From Planctomycetaceae bacterium (GTDB taxonomy: Bacteria; Planctomycetota; Planctomycetia; Pirellulales; Thermoguttaceae): a stretch of DNA of 7,991 nt. This document shows, in pieces, positions 1-5,651 of this stretch (its first letter is position 1; every line of letters begins with the position of its first letter). Location of the stretch: the NCBI GenBank assembly GCA_009776995.1, contig WRMR01000217.1:1-7991 (forward strand). Direction: 5' to 3'. Both the position numbers and the translations under genes were made by a program. A model generated the notes under the pieces. That model did no database searches, had not been told where the DNA came from, and saw only the letters and a program-made list of their open reading frames with translations.

Positions 1-2
1 CT

Positions 3-731
3 TATGACGGCAAGGGGCCGCGCGGAGCGGGGGTTGACGGTTTTCTGGCTGCGGTCCGGCTCAGGCTGCATCATTATACGACCTTCAGTATTGCCCACAG
101 CCATTCCCTGCGGCAAGGCAAGAATTTTTCCATCGACTACTGGCAAACGACGCCGATCACCGAAGAACAACTGCTACAAGCGAACATGCCGGTTTCCGAT
201 GGTTGGTTTCACGATGCGTTCGGCAATCCGGTCGAACGGTATCAATTCGAGTATATCACCGATCACCTGGGGTACCGAATCGAATTGCAGAATGCCGCTT
301 TTTCGCACAAAATACGACCGGACGAACCGTTGGACATCGAAATCAGCCTAATCAATCGCGGTTTCTCGACATTGATTAATCCTCGACCGGTGTTCGTCGC
401 ATTGATTGATTGCAATGGAGTTGTTACCCCGTTCGAAACGTCGTCTGATCCCCGGACATGGCAGCCGTACAACCCCAAAGACGGGAACTTGACTCCGTTG
501 GTCCACAGGATCAATGAAAGCCTCACTCTGCCCGGTAACATGAAACCCGGTCATTACAAAGTCGGGCTATACATGCCTGATCCCGCTGAGGAGATCGGTT
601 GGGATCCGCGATTTGCCATTCGTGTCGCCAATCGCGATACGCTTTGGTGGACGGAAAAAACAGCCGAACGAAAAGGTCGTTACGGAATTAATATTCTCGG
701 CAGTATGGAAATTCTTGCGTCGCTGGAATGA
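3..731 (+). CDS. DUF4832-domain protein, C-terminal part (5' end outside window)
   Basis: The frame is open from the first bases of the window to a TGA at 729-731 (242 codons), so the start lies upstream. ATG 186 is internal, because homologous-looking sequence (YTTFSIAHSHS, SIDYWQTTPIT) runs before it in the same frame. The order of segments matches the C-terminal DUF4832 module as I know it: PVSDGWFHDAFGNPVER, then QFEYITDHLGYRIEL, a beta-sandwich stretch LINRGFSTLINPRPVFVAL, DPRTWQPYNP, and near the end GHYKVGLYMPD and DPRFAIRVANRDTLWW. In the family this module often follows a glycoside-hydrolase-like DUF4874 barrel and is thought to belong to secreted carbohydrate-active proteins. The enzymatic domain, if present, is outside the window, so substrate and reaction cannot be stated. 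No stop or frameshift is visible. The next gene on the same strand is 266 bp away, so an operon with it is doubtful. Confidence 0.82.
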   Translation, partial: YDGKGPRGAGVDGFLAAVRLRLHHYTTFSIAHSHSLRQGKNFSIDYWQTTPITEEQLLQANMPVSDGWFHDAFGNPVERYQFEYITDHLGYRIELQNAAFSHKIRPDEPLDIEISLINRGFSTLINPRPVFVALIDCNGVVTPFETSSDPRTWQPYNPKDGNLTPLVHRINESLTLPGNMKPGHYKVGLYMPDPAEEIGWDPRFAIRVANRDTLWWTEKTAERKGRYGINILGSMEILASLE

Positions 732-842
732 AATGCGTCTGGACCGTTTGATTCACGTTTACGGAGCGGAGGTTATACGACGCTCACCATGGGTGGATTG
801 TTTTGTCGATTATCCGGGGTATTCATTTTCCAACGGTTGGAG

Positions 843-848
843 TATAAT
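843..848 (+). promoter_or_regulatory. possible -10 box TATAAT
   Basis: An exact TATAAT lies 150 bp upstream of the ceramidase-like gene and abuts the left end of the 848-945 inverted-repeat element. The bases 17 bp upstream do not resemble TTGACA, so this is weak evidence for a sigma-70 promoter. If it is a promoter, the inserted-looking repeat would lie in the 5' leader of the downstream gene. Confidence 0.2.
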
Positions 849-945
849 AGACTTGTTCGGAAACCACAAGAAATCCTTCTCATTTTACCCAGTGTATCGC
901 TTTTTGGAAAAATAGGTAAATTTTTTGAGTTTCCGAACAAGTCTA
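848..945. repeat. MITE-like element with 17-bp perfect terminal inverted repeats
   Basis: TAGACTTGTTCGGAAAC at 848-864 is matched exactly by its reverse complement at 929-945. Outside the arms, ATA (844-846) also pairs with TAT (947-949) after one mismatch. The 64-bp interior is AT-rich, encodes nothing, and contains a second pairing, TTTACC (884-889) with GGTAAA (915-920), so the whole unit could fold as a long interrupted hairpin. The outermost base pairs are TA on both sides, which suits an element that duplicates TA on insertion (IS630/Tc1 type or some IS5 groups). It is the only large structure in the 732-997 spacer. Calling it a MITE is inference. A regulatory hairpin or attenuator is the alternative, but no T-run follows directly. 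Confidence 0.5.
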
Positions 946-997
946 ATATCATTTTATATTTTGTCGAATAACCAACTTTTCATGGAACGAAACTGTC

Positions 998-1912
998 ATG
1001 GCAAATCACAGCCTGCAACCGATTGTATTTCTCAAACTCGTTGCAATGGGAGCAATTGTTCTTGCTTCCCTGGGACATGGCGCTGCCATTGCGGAGAATC
1101 CGCCCCAACTCAAAATCGTCACATTTCAGGTTGACGTTACTCCGCCGATTGGCGACCCGCTTGCCTACGACCCCAACGAAAAGATTGACACACCGATTTA
1201 TGTCAGCGGCGTTGCCCTGGACGATGGAAAGACCCGTGCCGTTTGGGTTTCCTGCGACTATATTTACATTTGCGGGGAGTCCTATCTGATGTGGACCGAA
1301 GTCATCGCCCAACAGGCGGGAACGGTCGCGGAAAACGTCTTTCTCCATTCCGTTCACCAGCACGACAGCATTCGCTGGGCACCGGAGTACAATCCGAAAC
1401 CCGGCGAAGACGGCCCCTTGGTTGTCAACCCGGAATACTGCGAAAAAAGCCTGAACGATGTTTCGGACGCGATTGCCAAAGCAGTATCCGGTCCCTGGCA
1501 ATCGGTTGGGAAATTATTGACCGGTGAAACCCGGGTTGGTGGTTTGGCCGCCAACAGACGGCTCGTTGACGAAAACGGTCAGTTCGCCCAGACTCGCTAC
1601 AGCGGCAAGAACACGCCGGAATTGCAGGCTTGGCCGGTCGGCAAAATTGATCCGATTCTGAGAACCGTCTGCTTCGAGGACAACGAATTGTTGCTCTCCA
1701 TTTTTATGCCACGCATCCGATGGCGGCGCATGGTCGGTGCCGATGTTCCCGGCAGGGCGTTGCGTCATGTCCGGGAAAATGACAATTCCGTTGCTATGAA
1801 TATTTATTTCACCGGTTGCGGCGGTGATATCACCTTCGGAAAGTACAATCTGACAGGAGACGCCCAGTCCATCGAACAATTGGGTAAACGACTACTGCCT
1901 TGTAAAAATTAA
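998..1912 (+). pseudogene. neutral/alkaline ceramidase-like secreted hydrolase, 5' fragment cut by IS630
   Basis: This is the N-terminal part of a protein resembling the neutral/alkaline non-lysosomal ceramidase N-domain, a zinc amidase fold. Residues 1-32 look like a secretion signal: a hydrophobic run FLKLVAMGAIVLASLG, then cleavage after AIA. FQVDVTPPIGDP (about 43-54) is the usual entry strand. LHSVHQHDS (about 116-124) aligns with the family's His-x-His metal motif, and TGCGGDITFGKYN matches the later Gly-rich GxSGD-type motif. Native coding ends at CTA (1892-1894). The last six codons, CTG CCT TGT AAA AAT TAA, come from the left end of the IS. The second conserved His motif (family form YATHPM / FAIHP) is absent in this frame, which reads FMPRIRWRRM; the motif is present one frame over at 1705-1722. 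Compensating small indels are therefore likely. There is no strong Shine-Dalgarno before ATG 998. The remainder of the gene is at 3127-3615. Confidence 0.75.
1893..1894. repeat. left TA target duplication of the IS630 element
   Basis: The TA at 1893-1894 (within codon CTA) is repeated at 3125-3126 on the other side of the element. IS630 elements are known to insert at TA and duplicate it. Keeping only one copy restores the interrupted reading frame, which independently supports this boundary. Confidence 0.8.
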
Positions 1913-1922
1913 AAATTGGGAT
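1895..1922 (+). repeat. left terminal inverted repeat of the IS630 element
   Basis: The inner 22 bp (1901-1922) are an exact reverse complement of 3097-3118. They start TGTAAAAATT and end TTGGGAT. The outer six bases, CTGCCT, match TTGCCC of the other end at four of six positions, giving a 28-bp repeat with two mismatches. The repeat is much more AT-rich than the surroundings. It supplies the premature TAA (1910-1912) that ends the 5' host-gene fragment. Confidence 0.9.
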
Positions 1923-1980
1923 GTGAGTATTTGGCAAAACCTGCTAAGATTTCGGCCTTTACCAACAAGGCGGTTTTTCC

Positions 1981-3110
1981 ATGCAGAAAAATTCCATTGT
2001 TCGATTGACTGACGAAGAGCGGGAAGCGTGTCTGGCCATCGTCAAAAAACAGAAGGGGTCGAATACGAAAGTCCGACGTGCCACCATCCTGCTCAAGGCC
2101 TGATGCCGACGGGCCGAACAGGAAAGATCAAGACATCGCCGACACGTTTTTTTGCACACGACAGTGCATTGAAAATTTGCGGAAGCGTTTGGTCACCGAA
2201 GGCTTCGACATCGCACAGAACGGAAAAAAACGCAACACACCACCGCGAGGCAAGTGTCTCGACGGCGAACAGGAAGCAAAGATCATCGCCTTGCGACTTT
2301 CCGATCCGCCGAAAGGACGTAACGGTTGGACACTGCGTTTGCTTGCCGAAAAAGTTGTCGAACTTGAAATTGCGCCGGAGATCAGTCATGTCACGGTTCG
2401 AAGTACGCTAAAAAAACAAAATCACGGGTCGCAAAGTGCAATACTGGGTAATCCCTCCAAAATCGAGCGGGGAGTTCGTCGCGAGGATGGAGGCAGTACT
2501 CGATATTTACGGTCTTCCCTACAAAATTGAGGCACCTGTCATCGTCATGGATGAGCAGCCAGTGCAACTTTTCAAGGAAACACGAACGCCGATTGCCGCG
2601 ACGCGAAACCATGCGCGGCGTGTCGATGATGAATACGAACGGGCGGGTGTTGCGAATATTTTTATGCTCGCGCAACCGCTGGGAGGATGGCGTCGCGTTG
2701 CCGTTCGTGAATTCAAAACAAAAAAGGATTGGGCACATGAAGTGAGGATTCTCCTGGAGGAGGATTTTCCCGATGTCAAAAAAATCACTTGGGTTTGCGA
2801 CAACTTGAACACTCATTCGATCGGTGCATTTTACGATACGTTGGAACCGGGCATGGCACGATCCTTGGCGAGACGATTGGATATCGTCCCGACGCCAAAG
2901 CATGGTAGCTGGTTGAACATTGCGGAAAACGAGTTGAGTGCATTGACCGCCCAGTGTGTCAAAGGACGTCGATTTGCTACGATTGAGGAATTCCGTGAGG
3001 AAGTGATGGCGTGGGCAAATCAATGCAATACAAAACAAAAAGGCGTTGACTGGCAATTTACCACCCATAATGCACGTATCAAACTCCGATCACTTTATCC
3101 CAATTTTTAA
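1981..3110 (+). pseudogene. IS630-family transposase, broken by two +1 frameshifts
   Basis: Three consecutive frames together give one transposase of about 375 residues. Frame one starts at ATG 1981 (MQKNSIVRLTDEER...) and ends with ...RRATILLKA at TGA 2101-2103. Ignoring T2101 continues the expected sequence as DADGPNRKDQDIADTF, the helix-turn-helix that binds the ends, and runs to VRSTLKK near 2413. A run of seven A (2410-2416) then marks the second shift into the catalytic part (NKITGRKVQYWVIPP...), which ends at TAA 3108-3110. Both breaks need one base skipped. Either they are single-base insertions (mutation or sequencing error), or the A7 run is a slippage site that deletes one A in the transcript. 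The first break, at a UGA, has no obvious recoding signal. As written in DNA, no single frame makes a complete enzyme. Confidence 0.8.
2436..3110 (+). CDS. IS630 transposase catalytic (DDE) domain, open C-terminal part
   Basis: This is the longest intact piece of the transposase, 224 residues from GTG 2436. It carries the RNase-H-like DDE catalytic core that cuts and joins DNA at the element ends. The likely triad is D39 (VIVMDEQPVQL), D122 (WVCDNLNTH) and E164 (HGSWLNIAENE), with 41 residues between the last two. It finishes with the C-terminal signature DWQFTTHNARIKL and LYPNF. GTG 2436 is only the first possible start codon in this frame. The homologous sequence begins further upstream (KNKITGRK, from about 2412), so this piece probably never started independently. 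Alone it lacks the N-terminal DNA-binding domain, and independent activity is unlikely. Its stop lies inside the right terminal repeat. Confidence 0.75.
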   Translation: MQYWVIPPKSSGEFVARMEAVLDIYGLPYKIEAPVIVMDEQPVQLFKETRTPIAATRNHARRVDDEYERAGVANIFMLAQPLGGWRRVAVREFKTKKDWAHEVRILLEEDFPDVKKITWVCDNLNTHSIGAFYDTLEPGMARSLARRLDIVPTPKHGSWLNIAENELSALTAQCVKGRRFATIEEFREEVMAWANQCNTKQKGVDWQFTTHNARIKLRSLYPNF

Positions 3111-3124
3111 TTTTTACAGGGCAA
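3097..3124 (-). repeat. right terminal inverted repeat of the IS630 element
   Basis: Positions 3097-3118 (ATCCCAATTT through TTTTTACA) are the exact reverse complement of 1901-1922, and 3119-3124 continue with four of six matches. The transposase stop TAA (3108-3110) lies inside it. The adjoining TA at 3125-3126 is the right target duplication. Confidence 0.9.
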
Positions 3125-3126
3125 TA

Positions 3127-3615
3127 GGCGATGGAATGCTCCACAATTTGCAGCGGCTAGAAGAACAGCCGATTGGCCCCCTGGCCGTCAAACGGGTTAC
3201 CTTTGACGTTCCCTTCGATCCGGCATTGCGTCCGGCAAGCGAGTACCAAGGGGAACATGCCCAGGAGCGGCGTTACTTCCTGGAAACGATTGACCTTTGG
3301 CGGCAAAGCTCCCTGGCCCGGTTGAGCATCGGACCAAAAGTCCATTTGCTTTCCTTCACTTTGGCGGAAGTCTTTGTGGACTATCAATTATACGCACAGT
3401 CACTCATTCCCGAACATTTTCTTGGCACGGCGGCTTATGGAAACGGCGTTTATTGGTACATTCCCACCCGGGCGGCCTTCGGGGAAAACGGCGGATATGA
3501 AACTGACCACCTTGCCTGTGTTGTGACGCCGGACATCGACGAAGTGCTTCGTGACGCCATTCGCCGCTGTTTCGACGAAGTCGTCCACGATCAATGGTTG
3601 AATAACCATCCGTAA
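3127..3615 (+). pseudogene. ceramidase-like hydrolase, 3' fragment downstream of IS630
   Basis: This is the continuation of the gene that begins at 998. Joining codon CTA (1892-1894) to GGC (3127) gives ...EQLGKRL then GDGMLHNLQRL in one frame and yields 461 residues in total (299 + 162). The conserved tail of the family is visible: LSIGPKVHLLSF, VFVDYQLYAQSL, then a Tyr/Gly-rich stretch FLGTAAYGNGVYWYIPTRAAF followed by GGYET. In neutral ceramidases this late region contributes a metal-ligating or substrate-facing Tyr; which Tyr does so here is not certain. The frame is also open leftwards into the IS as far as ATG 3046, but those 27 codons are IS sequence read out of frame with the transposase. 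ATG 3136 is a possible internal restart. Without the signal peptide and His motifs this piece should not be active. Confidence 0.72.
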
Positions 3616-3677
3616 TGTTTTGGCCGCCGCTTCCCGAGTGGTGGTGCCAATTTCCTTTCCATTGCACCGGGCTGTGG

Positions 3678-3683
3678 TACAAT
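3678..3683 (+). promoter_or_regulatory. possible -10 box TACAAT for the flavoprotein gene
   Basis: TACAAT lies 46 bp before ATG 3730 in the 114-bp spacer. A TTGCAC at 3662-3667 resembles a -35 box but is only 10 bp away, which is too close, and nothing better stands at 17 bp. This is a weak candidate. Confidence 0.25.
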
Positions 3684-3715
3684 GGGATCAACGATGACAC
3701 ATTGACCATCTCACA

Positions 3716-3722
3716 AAGGGAG
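3716..3722 (+). promoter_or_regulatory. ribosome binding site AAGGGAG
   Basis: AAGGGAG sits seven bases before ATG 3730, a good Shine-Dalgarno match that fixes this start. It is one of only two clear ones in the window. Confidence 0.6.
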
Positions 3723-3729
3723 CAAGCAC

Positions 3730-4356
3730 ATGAAGGTTTTGGCTATCAACGGCAGTCCGCGAGCGGACGGCAATACGGCAACCGCGTTACGGATTGCGCT
3801 TCACGAATTGGAAAACGAAGGCATCACCACGGAACTCGTCACCATCGGGCAAAATACGATTCGCGGTTGCCTTGCCTGTTTTCAATGCCGTGCGCGGTCG
3901 GGGCAACGTTGCGCGATCAATGGCGATGAGGTCAACGTGTTGATCCCCAAAATGCTCGAAGCGGACGGCATTTTGCTCGGTTCGCCGGTGTATTATTCCG
4001 GAATCAACGGCACCATGAAATCGTTTCTCGACCGCGTGTTTTTCGTCGCCGGACCGGGAATGCGTCATAAAGTCGGGGCTGCCGTCATTGCCGTGCGACG
4101 ATCGGGCGGTTCGGCAGCGTTCGACCAGATGAACAAGTATTTCCTGATTTCGCAAATGCTGGTCGTCGGTTCGAATTACTGGAATATCATTCACGGCATG
4201 ATGCCGGGCGAAGCGACACAGGACGCGGAAGGCCGGCAAGTCATGCGGACGCTCGGCCAAAACATGGCGTGGTTGCTGAAGCTGATCGACCATGGCAAAA
4301 CCGCTGTCGTCCCACCGGTGCCGGAAGAAAAGATCATGACGAACTTCGTGCGGTAG
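3730..4356 (+). CDS. flavodoxin-fold NAD(P)H-dependent FMN reductase / iron-sulfur flavoprotein-like
   Basis: This 208-residue cytoplasmic protein belongs to the NADPH-dependent FMN reductase / iron-sulfur flavoprotein group of the flavodoxin superfamily. The first strand and phosphate loop bind FMN: MKVLAINGSPRADGNTAT (1-18) has the typical GSPR-x2-GNT. Cysteines 47, 50, 53 and 61 (GCLACFQCR, then GQRC) form C-x2-C-x2-C-x7-C. This compact arrangement is known to hold a [4Fe-4S] cluster in archaeal Isf proteins, though in many bacterial relatives cluster binding is untested. ADGILLGSPVYYSGINGTMKSFLDR (about 77-101) is the second FMN loop and helix. No signal peptide or membrane segment is seen. 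A strong ribosome binding site precedes it and no partner gene is adjacent, so the physiological acceptor is unknown. It could equally be a quinone or metal reductase of the same fold. Confidence 0.85.
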   Translation: MKVLAINGSPRADGNTATALRIALHELENEGITTELVTIGQNTIRGCLACFQCRARSGQRCAINGDEVNVLIPKMLEADGILLGSPVYYSGINGTMKSFLDRVFFVAGPGMRHKVGAAVIAVRRSGGSAAFDQMNKYFLISQMLVVGSNYWNIIHGMMPGEATQDAEGRQVMRTLGQNMAWLLKLIDHGKTAVVPPVPEEKIMTNFVR

Positions 4357-4361
4357 AAGTG

Positions 4362-4468
4362 AATCAGAGCCGCGACGGTAACGGAGTAGTCGAAGTGGGA
4401 AAGACCTTCGCCATGTTTTGTTATGCTTTCCCGTGTTCCACCGCTCCATGACTGTCGTGGCTCTGATT
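4362..4468. repeat. large imperfect palindrome (REP/BIME-like), 42-43-bp arms
   Basis: The left arm 4362-4403 begins AATCAGAGCCGCGACGGTAA and ends GTGGGAAAG. The right arm 4426-4468 reads as its reverse complement with roughly ten differences (its complement begins AATCAGAGCCACGACAGTCA and ends ACGGGAAAG). The loop is 22 nt. The first ten bases pair perfectly. The unit starts six bases after the flavoprotein stop and ends 20 bases before the MoxR ATG, filling nearly the whole spacer. Sequences of this GAGCCGCGAC...GGAG type look familiar to me as dispersed intergenic repeats in planctomycete genomes; that is recollection and was not checked. As RNA it would form a strong hairpin ending in GATTTT, so it could also reduce read-through or stabilise the upstream mRNA end. 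Confidence 0.65.
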
Positions 4469-4487
4469 TTGAAGTGTTGCGGCCAGC

Positions 4488-5528
4488 ATGTCATTTCAAC
4501 CCCATAACTCCAGACTTATCATGAGTTTCCCGGACAATCATCGCGACGTGCCATCGGAGGATTCGGGCACCAGAAGTTGCAGGGCGGAAAAGGAAAGCAA
4601 TTACGATTTTTTGCGCCGTGCAAGTCAGGCCTACAAACAGATACTCGAACAAGCCGGGCAAATCGTTGTCGGGCAACAGTCGGTGCTGGAAGGGCTGGTC
4701 ATCGCAATGGTCTCGCGGGGGCATTGTCTGCTGGAGGGCGGGCCGGGCATGGCCAAAATGACGATCCTCAGCACGTTGGCAAAACTGTTCGGGCTTGGAT
4801 TTCACCGCATTTCGTTGACGCCCGACATGACGCCGCACGACATCGTTTCGCTTGAAACCGATGGTCAGCGAGCGAGTGATGGAACGCCGTTTGCCAACAT
4901 ACTGCTGATCGAGGAAATCAACTGTGCTCAGCCGAAAACGCAAATGACCTTGCTCAACGCGATTCAGGACGAACAGATCACCCTGGGACACACGAGTTAT
5001 CCCTTGCCGAAACCGTTTTTCGTCGTCGCGACCGAAACACCGATTGAACGCGACCGCATTGCGCCGCTGACTGCGTCACAATTGGATCGTTTCATGATGA
5101 AACTGGTCGCGGGATACCCGACATTTGAAGAGGAATTTGAGCTGGTGCGTCGCATGGCAACATTACCTGATCACGTCGTCCAGCCGGTTTTTTCGAGCGA
5201 CGAGCTGTTGCGTCTCCAGGAATTGATCCCGCGCACGCCGGTCAGCGATGGGGTGGCGGAGTTTGCGGTCAGCATGATCCGCAAAACGCGGGTCGAGGAC
5301 CCGGCGGAAACCTTTGAGTTCGTCCCGCAGCAAGTCGCGCGGGGCGCAGGCACCAATTCACTTCATGCGTTGATCCGCGCCGCCCAGGCACGTGCCATCC
5401 TGAGCGGACGGTCGAGAACGGCCAAAAACGACGTGTGGTACGTTTCCAAACTCGTCCTCCGTCACCGCCTTGTCATGCAGCCAAACGCCTCGCTGTCGTC
5501 CGACGACATCATCGATCAACTGGACTGA
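4488..5528 (+). CDS. MoxR-family AAA+ ATPase with non-canonical catalytic motifs
   Basis: This 346-residue protein resembles MoxR AAA+ ATPases, chaperone-like machines that mature partner complexes, over most of its length: GQIVVGQQSVLEGLVIA (57-73), LTPDMTPHDI (110-119), FANILLIEEIN (135-145), PLTASQLDRFM (193-203) with the Arg finger R201 kept, and LVLRHRLV (322-329). Several normally invariant positions differ. Walker A is GGPGMAKM (84-91), with Met replacing Thr/Ser after the Lys. Walker B has Glu for Asp (E142, LLIEEIN). Sensor 1 ATQNP reads ATETP (181-185), so Asn is Thr184. The sensor 2 GPRA region reads GTNS (288-291), without the Arg. The hairpin before FANI is also shorter than usual. 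The frame is intact, so this looks like a divergent, perhaps ATP-binding but poorly hydrolysing paralogue. No DUF58 or VWA gene follows. ATG 4488 lacks a ribosome binding site; ATG 4521 is an alternative start. Confidence 0.85.
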   Translation: MSFQPHNSRLIMSFPDNHRDVPSEDSGTRSCRAEKESNYDFLRRASQAYKQILEQAGQIVVGQQSVLEGLVIAMVSRGHCLLEGGPGMAKMTILSTLAKLFGLGFHRISLTPDMTPHDIVSLETDGQRASDGTPFANILLIEEINCAQPKTQMTLLNAIQDEQITLGHTSYPLPKPFFVVATETPIERDRIAPLTASQLDRFMMKLVAGYPTFEEEFELVRRMATLPDHVVQPVFSSDELLRLQELIPRTPVSDGVAEFAVSMIRKTRVEDPAETFEFVPQQVARGAGTNSLHALIRAAQARAILSGRSRTAKNDVWYVSKLVLRHRLVMQPNASLSSDDIIDQLD

Positions 5529-5590
5529 CGCGTTTGCATTCTGGAGCCGTCACTGCCCATGCCGATCCAGTTTCAGAAGCCGTGATATCG

Positions 5591-5618
5591 TTCGTGACGT
5601 AATCTCCATTCGTGACGT
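5591..5618. repeat. short direct repeat TTCGTGACGT x2
   Basis: TTCGTGACGT occurs at 5591-5600 and 5609-5618, 18 bp apart start to start, in the 123-bp spacer between the converging MoxR and oxidoreductase genes. It may be chance or a remnant; nothing else is recognisable in that spacer and no clear terminator hairpin was found. Confidence 0.25.
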
Positions 5619-5651
5619 TGGTCTTGATGAAAACACTTTCCGTCGCAATTC

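Larger units (their letters stand above)
1895..3124 (+). mobile_element. IS630-family insertion sequence, 1230 bp
   Basis: The boundaries come from three agreeing observations: matching terminal inverted repeats (1895-1922 and 3097-3124), a TA on each side (1893-1894 and 3125-3126), and restoration of the host gene's frame when the element and one TA are removed. The interior carries one transposase gene in the same direction as the host gene, occupying 1981-3110, with its stop codon inside the right repeat. No passenger gene is present. The near-perfect ends and intact TA duplication suggest insertion is not ancient, although the transposase frame is broken twice. Family assignment rests on the transposase motifs (DEQPVQL, DNLNTH, HGSWLNIAENE) and the TA target. 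Confidence 0.9.

Noticed and set aside
186..731. ATG 186 as the start of the first gene
   Set aside because: The same frame is open to the window edge and the upstream codons continue DUF4832-like sequence, so the gene is simply truncated by the window.
980..1501. 173-codon open frame on the minus strand opposite the ceramidase-like gene
   Set aside because: It is fully covered by a plus-strand frame with clear family motifs and a signal peptide, and its own translation shows no recognisable domain.
2078..2530. Separate 150-residue gene in the middle of the IS
   Set aside because: Its first part matches the transposase helix-turn-helix region, and after about 2416 it runs out of the transposase frame into meaningless sequence, so it is a piece of the broken transposase.
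3787..4494. 235-codon open frame on the minus strand opposite the flavoprotein gene
   Set aside because: It is a composition-driven shadow of the FMN-binding gene. It is rich in Arg and His, has no motif, and crosses the palindromic spacer.
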